DNA of 64,000 nt, taken from the NCBI GenBank assembly GCA_018970545.1, contig JAGWWC010000003.1:1-64000 (forward strand), given 5' to 3'. Shown in pieces: positions 37,849-48,198 of this stretch. Below the pieces are notes generated by a model, which worked only from the letters and a program-made list of their open reading frames with translations, was not told where the DNA came from and did no database searches. Both the position numbers and the translations under genes were made by a program. Within the stretch, counting starts at the first letter, position 1. Every line of letters starts with the position of its first letter. The stretch comes from Betaproteobacteria bacterium. Its GTDB lineage: Bacteria > Pseudomonadota > Gammaproteobacteria > Burkholderiales > Burkholderiaceae_A.

Positions 37849-38868
37849 TTAGTGGTTCACCAAGAAGGGCTTGAGTAGAATTTTTGCTGAGCCGGAGCGG
37901 CCATGATGTAGATCTGAGAATGCTGCCGGACCCTCCTCAAGGGGCCTGCGATCCACCCAGCCGCAGGCGCCGAAAACTCCACGATCCAAATATCGAACGG
38001 TATTCTGTAGGTCGACCGTCGTATACGTGTAGGTTCCAAGCAGTGTGATCTCAGCCAGGGTGAGCTTACGCATATCAATGTCACTGGCCCATTCCTGAAG
38101 CCCCACATGCATGATGACACCACCGGGTCGGATAGCCTGAAACGCGGTGGATCGCGTGATCGCAGAGCCAACACAATCCACTACCAATTCGTAATGATTT
38201 TCGCCACAGCTTTCCGCCGTGGGATCAATCACCTTGCACCGAGTTTCTTCGGCCAGGACCTGTCTTCTCAATGGATTGACTTCGATGACATCGAGCTCAA
38301 GAACACCGAAATGCTTCAGTAAAAGTGCCGTAAACATTCCGATCGCCCCACCGCCGATCACCAGCACCCGACATTCCTGCACTGGCCGACGCAGTGCTCG
38401 CACCGATAGATCAATTGCGTGGACTGCTGTGGCAGCAGGCTCGGTCAAAGCGGCGGTATCCGAGTCCATTGTTTCTGGAATGGCGATCAGCGACAAGGCC
38501 GGAATACTCATGTACTCAGCAAAAGCGCCCGGCCGTGTCATCCCCACCATGGTCCGATTGGCACACAGATTATTACGGCCCTGTTGACAGTACTCACAGC
38601 GTCCACAAGTAATCAAGGGGTTCCCCGTCACCCGCGCGCCTTTGTCAAAAAGCGACGACCGGCTCTGCACGACGGTCCCTGCAAACTCGTGCCCAAGAAT
38701 CAGGCCAGGCTTTCGGCGCGGATCATGGCCATGATAAGCATGCATATCGCTGCCACAGATGCCCACCGCATCAATTCGAAGAATGACTTCATCCGACTCC
38801 AGGATTGGCTCCGGATGCTGCTGGATACGAACTTCATTGGGCTGTGTATACACCAACGCTTTCATCAT
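37849..38868 (-). CDS. hpsO: zinc-dependent alcohol dehydrogenase, HpsO-like
   Basis: Medium-chain dehydrogenase of 339 residues with catalytic-zinc ligands in GICGSD and GHEFAG, structural-zinc cysteines in CGRCEYCQQGRNNLC and the NAD-binding VIGGGAIGMFTA. In the DHPS pathway HpsO and HpsP interconvert the DHPS enantiomers through a ketosulfonate, so that HpsN can oxidise the R form. The assignment rests on its place in the order importer-HpsN-HpsP-HpsO and on the family. Other sugar or polyol substrates are possible. It is the last gene of the operon. Confidence 0.75.
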   Translation of the reverse strand: MMKALVYTQPNEVRIQQHPEPILESDEVILRIDAVGICGSDMHAYHGHDPRRKPGLILGHEFAGTVVQSRSSLFDKGARVTGNPLITCGRCEYCQQGRNNLCANRTMVGMTRPGAFAEYMSIPALSLIAIPETMDSDTAALTEPAATAVHAIDLSVRALRRPVQECRVLVIGGGAIGMFTALLLKHFGVLELDVIEVNPLRRQVLAEETRCKVIDPTAESCGENHYELVVDCVGSAITRSTAFQAIRPGGVIMHVGLQEWASDIDMRKLTLAEITLLGTYTYTTVDLQNTVRYLDRGVFGACGWVDRRPLEEGPAAFSDLHHGRSGSAKILLKPFLVNH

Positions 38869-38887
38869 GCTTTCCTTCTCGCTTGGT

Positions 38888-40971
<2,084 letters not shown>

Positions 40972-40989
40972 TCATCTCTTAAAGTTTTT

Positions 40990-41012
40990 GTGGCGGGGCA
41001 TTGCCCCGCCAC
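40990..41012. repeat. strong intercistronic hairpin after the receptor gene
   Basis: A perfect ten-base stem GTGGCGGGGC with a three-base loop, between the receptor stop (41020) and hpsN start (40965). Read in the transcribed direction it is followed by A-rich, not T-rich, sequence. It probably stabilises the 3' end of the receptor message rather than terminating. Confidence 0.6.
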
Positions 41013-41019
41013 ATCCGCA

Positions 41020-42072
41020 TTAGTTTGTGCGGTTTGCAAAGTCCCGAAGGGTTTTATCGGAATTCACCATTTTGATGAATTCGTCAGTAATGTAGGCATT
41101 TGCGGCGGGAACATCGGTAATTGCGCCCGTGCCCTTGATGAACTCAGCCATCGCGGTAAACCAGCCATCCATCTGTGAGTTTCCCTTCGAGCGATCCATA
41201 ATTCGAAGTTGCCCAGCCAGATCGAAGGTCGGACGAGTGTCGAATTCTTTTCGCATCGAAGCCTCTGAAATGCTCACTCCTCCCTGCTCATAGAATTTTT
41301 TCATCATTGCAATTGCCTCGTTACGATTGGCGCCCATCCAGCGCCAAGCCCGGAGGTAAATGGCGAGAAACTTGGCGACGTTTTGGGGGCTCTCCTTGGC
41401 GTAATCCCCCCGGACCACAATCGCGCCCGGAACGAATGCGCCCCCGTCCTTACCACTACAGATCACCCGGCTGCCCGCTTTCTCTTCAACCGTATAAATA
41501 TTAGGCGCCCAGAGGCCGGCCAAATCGGCATTTCCAGATGACATGGCCGAAATAATTTCAGCCTGCCCCATATTGCGCATGGTGACATCGGACTTCGATA
41601 GGCCAAATTTCTTCAAGCAAGACTGCACCGCATAGTCGCCAGTCGAATTTGCCGTCAAGACAATTGTTTGTCCTTTGATCGACTGAGGATTCGCTGAAAA
41701 TGCTGCTGCTGTTTTGCCGCTCGCCACAAGGGCATTGCCCGCTGATTCATCGTTGGAGAGGGCGATGGTTCTGAGGCCAAAACGCACGTGTCCCAACACC
41801 GCCGGTACCCCGCCAGTGCCGCCGATATCCCAAGATTTTGATGCGGAGGCCGCGATCTGGGGCACACCGGCCGGGAATGTACTAAAGGTAGGCTTTAAGC
41901 CTAGCTCTGCCCACCAGTTGCGCTCGGTCGCAATATAAAACGGGAGTGCCCAATAGACTGCAGGCTGATAACTCACTTTGATCTCAGTGAGACTCCCCTG
42001 AGCATTGACAGGTTTTACCGCAAATAAAGCCAAGGCGCTTAGCGCGCATGCAAGTTTGTAACGGTGCTTCAT
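41020..42072 (-). CDS. ABC transporter substrate-binding protein, probable DHPS/sulfonate receptor
   Basis: A 350-residue periplasmic receptor with a signal peptide (about 1-24, ending VNAQG) and an NMT1/SsuA-like domain (SYQPAVYWALPFYIATERNWWAELGLKP, AANSTGDYAVQSCLKKFG; quoted in parts). A GGAG site precedes the ATG. It is the fourth gene of the importer and is followed by a hairpin and hpsN. Known hps loci use TRAP or MFS importers, so an ABC system here is a variation. The ligand DHPS is inferred from the operon. Confidence 0.83.
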   Translation of the reverse strand: MKHRYKLACALSALALFAVKPVNAQGSLTEIKVSYQPAVYWALPFYIATERNWWAELGLKPTFSTFPAGVPQIAASASKSWDIGGTGGVPAVLGHVRFGLRTIALSNDESAGNALVASGKTAAAFSANPQSIKGQTIVLTANSTGDYAVQSCLKKFGLSKSDVTMRNMGQAEIISAMSSGNADLAGLWAPNIYTVEEKAGSRVICSGKDGGAFVPGAIVVRGDYAKESPQNVAKFLAIYLRAWRWMGANRNEAIAMMKKFYEQGGVSISEASMRKEFDTRPTFDLAGQLRIMDRSKGNSQMDGWFTAMAEFIKGTGAITDVPAANAYITDEFIKMVNSDKTLRDFANRTN

Positions 42073-42094
42073 TTTCCCTCTCCTTTTTTAAAAA

Positions 42095-42892
42095 TTACTG
42101 ATCGTCTCCCAGATGCTGCTCACGCAGAAGCCTCCAGATATGGCTCCTCAGGTGGACAAACGATCCCAAATCCATGACATCTTCAATCCGCGGATGGTCA
42201 TCCCAACGCTCTTCTTCGCGTACCGTTTTGATATCGATGATTTCACGAATCAGACCGGGCCGCCGCGACATCACCACCACTCGGTCGGCGAGATAAACCG
42301 CCTCCTCTACCGAGTGGGTAATGAACAATACCGTTTTTGGATTCTTTCTGGCGAGCCGCACAAGCTCCTCTTGCATGACCACCCGGGTCTGCGCGTCGAG
42401 CGCGCCGAAGGGCTCATCCATGAGCAAAACGCCCGGATCAAGGACATAGGCCCGGGCAATCGCAACCCGCTGCTGCATGCCCCCCGAAAGCTGATGCGGG
42501 TAGGCCTGCTCATAACCCGACAGGCCCATCATTGAAATAAATCGATTGACCCGATCATCAATTTCCGCCTGGCCCAGCCCCATCGCCCGCAGGCCGAACG
42601 CTATGTTTTCAAACACGGTCTTCCATGGAAACAGCGCGAACTGCTGAAAGACCACGGCACGCTCTGGCCCGGGCCCAGTCACCTCTTCGCCATTGACCAG
42701 CACACGGCCACTGCTGGGCTGATCCAGGCCTGCCGCCATTCGCATGCAGGTGGTCTTACCGCAGCCGGACGGCCCCACGATGGCGACGAACTCCCGATTG
42801 GCGACCACCAGGTCAATCCCTCCGACTGCCAGAAACTCCTTGCCGCCTTGCACAAAGGCGCGCTGGACTGCCTCAAAACGTATATCCGCCAT
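42095..42892 (-). CDS. ABC transporter ATP-binding protein, hps-linked importer
   Basis: ATPase of 265 residues with Walker A GPSGCGKTT, signature LSGGMQQR, Walker B VLLMDEPFGALD and His-loop ITHSVEEA. The start forms TGATG with the permease stop, so translation is coupled. The C-terminal region is longer than in SsuB and helical. Confidence 0.92.
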   Translation of the reverse strand: MADIRFEAVQRAFVQGGKEFLAVGGIDLVVANREFVAIVGPSGCGKTTCMRMAAGLDQPSSGRVLVNGEEVTGPGPERAVVFQQFALFPWKTVFENIAFGLRAMGLGQAEIDDRVNRFISMMGLSGYEQAYPHQLSGGMQQRVAIARAYVLDPGVLLMDEPFGALDAQTRVVMQEELVRLARKNPKTVLFITHSVEEAVYLADRVVVMSRRPGLIREIIDIKTVREEERWDDHPRIEDVMDLGSFVHLRSHIWRLLREQHLGDDQ

Positions 42893-43683
42893 CAGTGAAC
42901 CTCTTGGTAACGATTAAATCGCCGTTCAAGACGGCGCAACAAAATGTCAATCAGCAAACCGACAAGGCCAATCGCGATCATGCCGGCCATCACAATCTGG
43001 GTCTGAATACTGGCCTGGCCCTTGACCATCATGTAGCCCACGCCACTGGAGGCCACAATCAACTCTGCGCCGACCAAGGATTGCCAGCCCAACCCCGCAG
43101 AAATCCGAAGGCCCGCCACGATCGAGGGAAGTGCCGCAGGAAAGAGCACCTGAGTCATCAGGCGAATAGGGCCTGCCCCCAACATTTTGGCGGCCTCAAT
43201 GTACTTGCGGTCTACATAAATCGCGCCGCGATAGGTATTGATCAGAACCGGTGGAAATGCGCCCATGAAAATGACCAACGTGGGGCCGCCGATGCCGGTG
43301 CCAAACCACAGCGCTGCGAAGGGTACCCAGGCAATCGGTGCGATAAATCGAATGCTTTCAAAAATTGGGGTGACCAAAAGTTGAACGCCCCGGGACAAAG
43401 CCATCAACAATCCAAGCGGGATTCCAATCGCAACCGCAAGTAAAAATCCGTTCAGGAAGCGACGCAAACTCGACAGTAAGTGTTGCCCCAGCGCAAAGCC
43501 AGCAAATGGCTCTTGGGTCAGCCGAATAAACTGGAGTACGACTTCGTGCGGGGCCGGGAGAAATCGACGTGGGGTGATGCCTGAGAAGACCGCCAGATAC
43601 CACACCCCAAGAAAAAGCAGCACTCCAACAAGCGACAGGCGCAGGGTCTGCTGCCAGCTATTGCTTGAATGATCAACAATCAT
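42892..43683 (-). CDS. ABC transporter permease 2, hps-linked importer
   Basis: Inner-membrane permease of about 263 residues, six or so helices, coupling loop EAAKMLGAGPIRLMTQVLFP. The ATG at 43683 is chosen because it has GGAGG five bases upstream and overlaps the upstream permease stop as ATGA; an ATG at 43695 is the alternative. It forms a heteromeric channel with permease 1. Confidence 0.88.
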   Translation of the reverse strand: MIVDHSSNSWQQTLRLSLVGVLLFLGVWYLAVFSGITPRRFLPAPHEVVLQFIRLTQEPFAGFALGQHLLSSLRRFLNGFLLAVAIGIPLGLLMALSRGVQLLVTPIFESIRFIAPIAWVPFAALWFGTGIGGPTLVIFMGAFPPVLINTYRGAIYVDRKYIEAAKMLGAGPIRLMTQVLFPAALPSIVAGLRISAGLGWQSLVGAELIVASSGVGYMMVKGQASIQTQIVMAGMIAIGLVGLLIDILLRRLERRFNRYQEVH

Positions 43684-44450
43684 ACCGGCCTCCATGGGAT
43701 CGCCATGCGTTCAAGTCGGCCAAGAATGAATGTCATGAGCCAGCCGCACAAGGCCACAAAAACCATTCCCACTAAGATCATCGGCGGGTTGATGTCTTGG
43801 GCCGCCTGATTCAGGATTGAGCCCAATCCCAGCACGGCACCAACCAACTCTGACGCCACGAGTGTTGTCCACGATGCCTGAAGTGACAGTCGCATGCCCG
43901 TAAAAATCATGGGCATGGCAGCGGGGATGAGCACCTCGAAGTAATACGCTCGGCCGCGAATACCCAACATGCGGGCTGCTTCGCGTTGCGGTACCTCGAG
44001 CGAGCGGATACCTGTGAACGTGTTGATCACCGACGGCACAAACGCAGCAACAAAAATCACCATCACTTTGGCGCTGTTTTCCAGCCCAAGCCAGACGATC
44101 GCCAGCGGGATCCAGGCGAGAGGAGGAATGGGTCTCAACGTCAAAAAAATCGGATTCACCAGCGCTTCGACTTTTCGACTGGCACCCATGAAAATGCCCA
44201 GGGCAATTCCCAGAGCCGCAGAGATCGCAAAACTCAACGACACCAGGAGCACGCTCTGCACGATGTGTTGATGCAGTCGGCCGTTGCCATAGCCCTGAAT
44301 CAGGATCTGACGAAATGCCTCAGCAGTCTGTGTGGGCGTCGGAAAACGCGTGGGCGAGATCCATTGCCACCACTCCGACACCGCGAACCAGGCCAGCAGC
44401 GTGCCCAACAAAAACACAGGGGGGTAGAGATAACGTACAAAGGGCGGCAA
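43680..44450 (-). CDS. ABC transporter permease 1, hps-linked importer; first gene of the hps operon
   Basis: Inner-membrane permease with RPIPPLAWIPLAIVWLG and coupling loop EAARMLGIRGRAYYFEVLIP. A longer reading from TTG at 44510 would start inside the operator and -35. The TTG at 44450 has AAGGAG eight bases upstream and starts just before the first helix, so it is the better start. The predicted promoter lies at 44482-44510. Confidence 0.85.
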   Translation of the reverse strand: MPPFVRYLYPPVFLLGTLLAWFAVSEWWQWISPTRFPTPTQTAEAFRQILIQGYGNGRLHQHIVQSVLLVSLSFAISAALGIALGIFMGASRKVEALVNPIFLTLRPIPPLAWIPLAIVWLGLENSAKVMVIFVAAFVPSVINTFTGIRSLEVPQREAARMLGIRGRAYYFEVLIPAAMPMIFTGMRLSLQASWTTLVASELVGAVLGLGSILNQAAQDINPPMILVGMVFVALCGWLMTFILGRLERMAIPWRPV

Positions 44451-44481
44451 CGGCGAGACTCCTTCGGCGAGCGGTGGACCG

Positions 44482-44510
44482 ATCCTAGACGCGGGCCCCG
44501 CCCCTGTCAA
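44482..44510 (-). promoter_or_regulatory. predicted sigma70 promoter of the importer-hpsNPO operon
   Basis: Minus strand: -35 TTGACA (44505-44510), 17-base spacer, -10 TAGGAT (44482-44487). The operator palindrome lies directly upstream. The same layout recurs before suyA and slcC. Confidence 0.6.
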
Positions 44511-44532
44511 CTAGGTCATATATATGACCTAG
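44506..44532. promoter_or_regulatory. operator 1 of the sulfonate regulon
   Basis: Contains a perfect 22-base palindrome at 44511-44532 centred on CATATATATG, preceded by GTCAA. A block of 28 bases (44501-44528) is repeated in opposite orientation before suyA at 45801-45828. Location between divergent units (hps operon and Fe-ADH gene) and at the -35 suggests a regulator site, most likely for the GntR/UTRA protein at 52831-53571. Confidence 0.72.
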
Positions 44533-44631
44533 ACTCCGCCCAGGGGAATCCGGAACAACCCTTGCCCCGCTGGTGGCGCAAAGCGCTGGCCAGGGGGCCT
44601 ATCATGCCAATCGAATCGAGAGGAGCCGAGC

Positions 44632-45774
44632 ATGTCGCAGATCATCTATCTGAATCAGGTCCATATTGAATTTGGTGCCCTGAGCCACCTGCAAAACAGT
44701 TGCGTACAACACAAAATTGACCATGCGCTGATCGTGACCGATCCCGGTATCAAGGCAGTCGGGATACTGGACAAGGTACTCCTTCAGTGCGCCGCAGCAG
44801 GACTTAAGGTTTCAGTTTTTGATCAGACACCCTCAAATCCGACTGAACGGGCCGTGCATGCTGCCCGCGCGATTTATGTTGAACAAGGCTGTAACGGCCT
44901 GATTGCTCTTGGCGGCGGCAGCGCCTTGGATTGCGCCAAAGGGGTCGCGATCGCCGTACATCATCCCGGACCCTTAAAGACCTATGCGACCATCGAAGGA
45001 GGCTCCACAAAAATTACTGCCAACTTACCGCCGCTCATCGCGATCCCCACAACGGCGGGCACCGGCAGTGAGGTCGCCCGCGGGGCCATCATCATTGTTG
45101 AAGACGGCCGAAAGCTTGGATTTCACAACTGGCACCTGGTGCCGAAAACCGCCCTGCTGGACCCGGAACTCACCCTTGATTTGCCCCCAAAACTCACCGC
45201 TGCAACCGGCATGGATGCCATCACCCACTGCATGGAAACTTTTATCTCAGCAGCTTTCAATCCACCGGCAGACGGCATCGCCTTAGACGGCTTAAGCCGA
45301 GGCTGGAGTTGCATCGAACGGGCGGTACGCGATGGAAAAGACCGCGAGGCACGGCTCAATATGATGAGCGCGAGCATGCAAGGTGCGATGGCATTTCAAA
45401 AGGGATTGGGTTGCGTTCACTCGCTGAGCCACAGCCTGGGCGGCATCGATCCGCGGCTGCATCATGGCACGCTGAACGCAATCTTTTTGCCAGCAGTGCT
45501 GACGTTTAATCGTGAAGCGGAATCGGTCAAACGAGAATCGCGGATGCAACGCATGGCTGCCGTGATGGGGCTTGAAAATGCCAATGACATTCCGCTGGCG
45601 GTCAAGGAGTTGAATGCGCGAATCGGACTGCCCAGTGGACTGGCGGCCCTCGGTGTAAAGGCAAACCAGTTCCCCGACATCATCCGCGGCGCGATGGCGG
45701 ACCACTGCCATCCCACCAACCCACGGCCCGCTACCGCCGCCGACTACGAATCCCTGCTGGCGGCCTCGCTCTAA
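44632..45774 (+). CDS. iron-containing alcohol dehydrogenase
   Basis: A 380-residue group III alcohol dehydrogenase with GGGSALDCAKG (NAD binding), PTTAGTGSEV and metal ligands Asp/His in TGMDAITHCMET plus His residues in VHSLSHSLGG and LHHGTLNA. An AGGAG site precedes the ATG. It shares the divergent operator with the hps operon and is followed by suyAB, so it probably oxidises a sulfonated alcohol (DHPS, or an omega-hydroxyalkanesulfonate) to an aldehyde. The exact substrate is not readable from sequence. Confidence 0.88.
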   Translation: MSQIIYLNQVHIEFGALSHLQNSCVQHKIDHALIVTDPGIKAVGILDKVLLQCAAAGLKVSVFDQTPSNPTERAVHAARAIYVEQGCNGLIALGGGSALDCAKGVAIAVHHPGPLKTYATIEGGSTKITANLPPLIAIPTTAGTGSEVARGAIIIVEDGRKLGFHNWHLVPKTALLDPELTLDLPPKLTAATGMDAITHCMETFISAAFNPPADGIALDGLSRGWSCIERAVRDGKDREARLNMMSASMQGAMAFQKGLGCVHSLSHSLGGIDPRLHHGTLNAIFLPAVLTFNREAESVKRESRMQRMAAVMGLENANDIPLAVKELNARIGLPSGLAALGVKANQFPDIIRGAMADHCHPTNPRPATAADYESLLAASL

Positions 45775-45800
45775 GCCCAAGGGGCCCGCCCGGGCCCCAA

Positions 45801-45823
45801 GTCATATATATGACCTAGTTGAC
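45801..45823. promoter_or_regulatory. operator 2 of the sulfonate regulon
   Basis: Starts with the palindrome GTCATATATATGAC (45801-45814), then CTAGTTGAC. The whole stretch is the reverse complement of 44506-44528. It overlaps the -35 of the suyAB promoter. Confidence 0.72.
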
Positions 45824-45848
45824 AGGGGGCCGGCCCGGCGACTAGCAT
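45819..45848 (+). promoter_or_regulatory. predicted sigma70 promoter of suyAB
   Basis: -35 TTGACA (45819-45824), 18-base spacer, -10 TAGCAT (45843-45848), about 29 bases before the suyA start codon. This gives suyAB its own start separate from the Fe-ADH gene. Confidence 0.6.
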
Positions 45849-45876
45849 GGATCCGTTGGCAGCCTAAGGAGCACAA

Positions 45877-46158
45877 ATGATTCACGTTGTATTGCATGAC
45901 GCAAAAGACACGGTCGCCGTTGCAGTGGTGGAAGGCATTAAGCCCGGCGTGGAACTGAACGCCTGGATCATGGACGAGGATCGCACTGTCACGGTGAAAG
46001 CCATCCAGGAGATCCCCATCGGCCACAAGGTAGCCCTCAAGGACATGTCTGTGGGAGATACGGTCTTTAAGTACGGCATTGATATCGGCAAGGTGGTGGC
46101 CCCCATCAAAGCCGGAGAGCATGCCCACGTTCACAACATCAAGACCAAGCGCTGGTAA
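45877..46158 (+). CDS. suyA: (2R)-sulfolactate sulfo-lyase, alpha subunit
   Basis: A 93-residue SAF-domain protein homologous to the N-terminal part of altronate dehydratase (UxaA). [22 protein letters not shown] and the ending [10 protein letters not shown] match SuyA. With SuyB it forms the iron-dependent lyase that splits (R)-3-sulfolactate to pyruvate and sulfite. An AAGGAG site precedes the ATG, and 26 bases separate it from suyB. Confidence 0.9.
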   Translation: MIHVVLHDAKDTVAVAVVEGIKPGVELNAWIMDEDRTVTVKAIQEIPIGHKVALKDMSVGDTVFKYGIDIGKVVAPIKAGEHAHVHNIKTKRW

Positions 46159-46184
46159 GCCGCGCAAAAAATAAAGGACCCATC

Positions 46185-47360
46185 ATGTCGGTTGTTTCAA
46201 AAAATACTACGTTCTGGGGCTATCGCCGCGATAACAAGCGTGTCGGTGTCCGCAATCACGTCATCATCCTTCCACTTGATGATCTCTCCAATGCTGCCGC
46301 AGAGGCCGTTGCAGTGGCCATCAAGGGCACCATGGCGATCCCCCATCCTTACGGACGCCTTCAATTTGGCCCGGACCTGGATCTCCACTTTCAGACACTG
46401 ATTGGCACCGGCTGCAACCCAAATGTTGCCGCGGTGGTGGTGATCGGCATTGAGGATGGCTGGACCAAGCGCGTTGTTGACGGAATCGCAGCGACTGGAA
46501 AGCCGGTTGTGGGATTTGGCATCGAGGGCCACGGCGATCACAACACCATCATGCGGGCCTCAAAAGCAGCGAAGGAATTTGTTCAGTACGCCACCGGGTT
46601 ACACCGGGTTGAGTGCCCGATCCAGGAGCTCTGGGTCTCCACCAAATGTGGTGAATCGGACACCACCTCAGGCTGCGGCGCCAATCCCACAGTGGGCAAT
46701 GCCTTCGATAAATTACATCCGCTGGGCACCACCCTGGTCTTCGGCGAGACCTCAGAACTCACCGGGGGCGAGGCAATCGTGGCCGCCCGATGCGCCAATG
46801 ACAAAGTCAGAGAACGGTTCATGTTCATGTTCAATCGCTACCAGGACATGATCAATCGCTGGAAGACCACGGATCTCTCCGAGTCGCAGCCCACCAAGGG
46901 CAACATCGCGGGCGGCCTGACCACCATTGAAGAAAAAGCGCTTGGCAATATTCAGAAAATCGGCAAGAAATGTACGGTGGACGGAGTTCTGGACAAGGCG
47001 GAAATCCCATCGCATGCCGGCCTCTGGTTTATGGACTCTTCCTCGGCGGCCGCTGAGATGGTCACACTTTGTGCCGCCTCGGGCTATGTGGTGCATTTCT
47101 TTCCCACTGGCCAGGGCAATGTCATCGGTAACCCCATTCTTCCCGTGATCAAGCTTTGCGCGAACCCGCGGACGGTGCGGCTCATGTCCGAGCATATTGA
47201 CGTGGATTGCTCGGGCCTCTTACAGCGCGAGATGACACTCGATCAAACGGGCGACAAGCTATTGGAGTGCATGATGGCCACCGCCAATGGCCGCTGGACC
47301 GCTGCCGAGGCGCTCGGCCATCGAGAATTCGTGCTCACCCGGATCCACGAATCTGCATGA
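46185..47360 (+). CDS. suyB: (2R)-sulfolactate sulfo-lyase, beta subunit
   Basis: A 391-residue UxaA C-terminal-family protein, catalytic subunit of sulfolactate sulfo-lyase. [17 protein letters not shown], the cysteine-containing [18 protein letters not shown] and [19 protein letters not shown] blocks, and [14 protein letters not shown] are typical of SuyB and its altronate dehydratase relatives. The separate small suyA, the neighbouring TauE exporter and the sulfolactate dehydrogenases favour SuyB over altronate dehydratase. Confidence 0.9.
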   Translation: MSVVSKNTTFWGYRRDNKRVGVRNHVIILPLDDLSNAAAEAVAVAIKGTMAIPHPYGRLQFGPDLDLHFQTLIGTGCNPNVAAVVVIGIEDGWTKRVVDGIAATGKPVVGFGIEGHGDHNTIMRASKAAKEFVQYATGLHRVECPIQELWVSTKCGESDTTSGCGANPTVGNAFDKLHPLGTTLVFGETSELTGGEAIVAARCANDKVRERFMFMFNRYQDMINRWKTTDLSESQPTKGNIAGGLTTIEEKALGNIQKIGKKCTVDGVLDKAEIPSHAGLWFMDSSSAAAEMVTLCAASGYVVHFFPTGQGNVIGNPILPVIKLCANPRTVRLMSEHIDVDCSGLLQREMTLDQTGDKLLECMMATANGRWTAAEALGHREFVLTRIHESA

Positions 47361-47378
47361 GCCAATCTCATTGGCATG

Positions 47379-47408
47379 AAAAAGGGTCAGCGTGCTGACC
47401 CTTTTTTT
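47379..47408 (+). terminator. intrinsic terminator after suyB overlapping the tauE-like start
   Basis: AAAAAGGGTCAG, tetraloop CGTG, then CTGACCC and a run of seven T. This is a textbook Rho-independent terminator 18 bases after the suyB stop. The GTG in the loop (47392-47394) is the only usable start codon of the exporter frame near here, so the structure may also act as an attenuator. Confidence 0.8.
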
Positions 47409-48147
47409 AACGGCTTGTTTTGTTTTTCTTGGATATCTGACTTACGGCCTAACTGGGTTTGGTGCCTCAATCGTGGCACTGCCATTGATCGTGCAATTCG
47501 TACCACTAAAAATTGCCGTCGCGCTGATGCTGGCGATGGATCTAGTAGCCGGTTTTCTTTTTGGCCTCAAAAACCGAAAAGACATTCAATTTCGAGAGGC
47601 CAGGCCGTTAATCATCTGGATGATGCTCGGCATGACACTGGGCGTGACCCTGCTGGTCAAGGCACCGGAGCCGCTGCTACTGGTGGTGCTCGGATTGTTT
47701 GCGGTGATGCAGAGTTTTCGGGGGCTGAGAACCCTATCGGCCCAATTCATTCCGATCGCTGACCACTGGCGGATGTTTTACGGAACCATCGGTGGCGTCT
47801 TCTCTTCGCTCTTTGGCACCGGTGGCCCCCTCTACATTATTTATATTGCGCGACGACTGGCCTCTGAAGCGAGTCAGAGGGCGACGGTTGCATTTTTGAT
47901 TTTTGTGGCAACACTCGGTCGGCTCGTGCTGTTTGTCATCGCCGGGCTCGTTTTTGATCCAAAGCTTGGGCCTTATCTGATGGTGTGCCTGCCGGTCAGT
48001 CTGCTGGGGGTGTACACCGGAAGCCAACTGCGACGTCGACTGCAGCTCAAACACCTTCGCCAGCTGGTCTGGCTGATTGTCGGCCTGGCGGGGATCTCTC
48101 TTTTGGTACGAAATCTCCCGAAACTCCCGGCACTCTGGGCCCTCTAA
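47392..48147 (+). CDS. tauE: TauE/SafE family sulfite exporter
   Basis: Membrane protein of 251 residues with about eight hydrophobic segments and the family motif LTYGLTGFGASIVALPLIV, with a second copy-like region GGVFSSLFGTGGPLYIIYIA. It would export sulfite released by SuyAB. The in-frame stop TGA at 47377 rules out a longer protein. GTG at 47392 has AAGGG upstream but both lie in the terminator hairpin. It converges on the flavoprotein gene with 51 bases between. Confidence 0.85.
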   Translation: MLTLFLTACFVFLGYLTYGLTGFGASIVALPLIVQFVPLKIAVALMLAMDLVAGFLFGLKNRKDIQFREARPLIIWMMLGMTLGVTLLVKAPEPLLLVVLGLFAVMQSFRGLRTLSAQFIPIADHWRMFYGTIGGVFSSLFGTGGPLYIIYIARRLASEASQRATVAFLIFVATLGRLVLFVIAGLVFDPKLGPYLMVCLPVSLLGVYTGSQLRRRLQLKHLRQLVWLIVGLAGISLLVRNLPKLPALWAL

Positions 48148-48198
48148 GGCACTGCGTGGACCGTTGCACATGCGGGGCTCGGCGCCGCACGTCCGCCA

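Noticed and set aside
44451-44510. N-terminal extension of the first hps permease from a TTG at 44510
   Set aside because: It would start inside the operator/-35 and has no ribosome site. The TTG at 44450 has AAGGAG at proper distance.
44501-45828. The 28-base inverted repeat pair as a mobile-element end or CRISPR fragment
   Set aside because: Only two copies, each at a promoter with -35/-10 spacing preserved. There is no transposase, spacer pattern or target duplication.
45877-47360. Altronate dehydratase (uxaA) split by a frameshift
   Set aside because: Separate small SAF subunit with its own ribosome site plus a large subunit is the normal suyA-suyB arrangement, and the neighbours are sulfonate genes.
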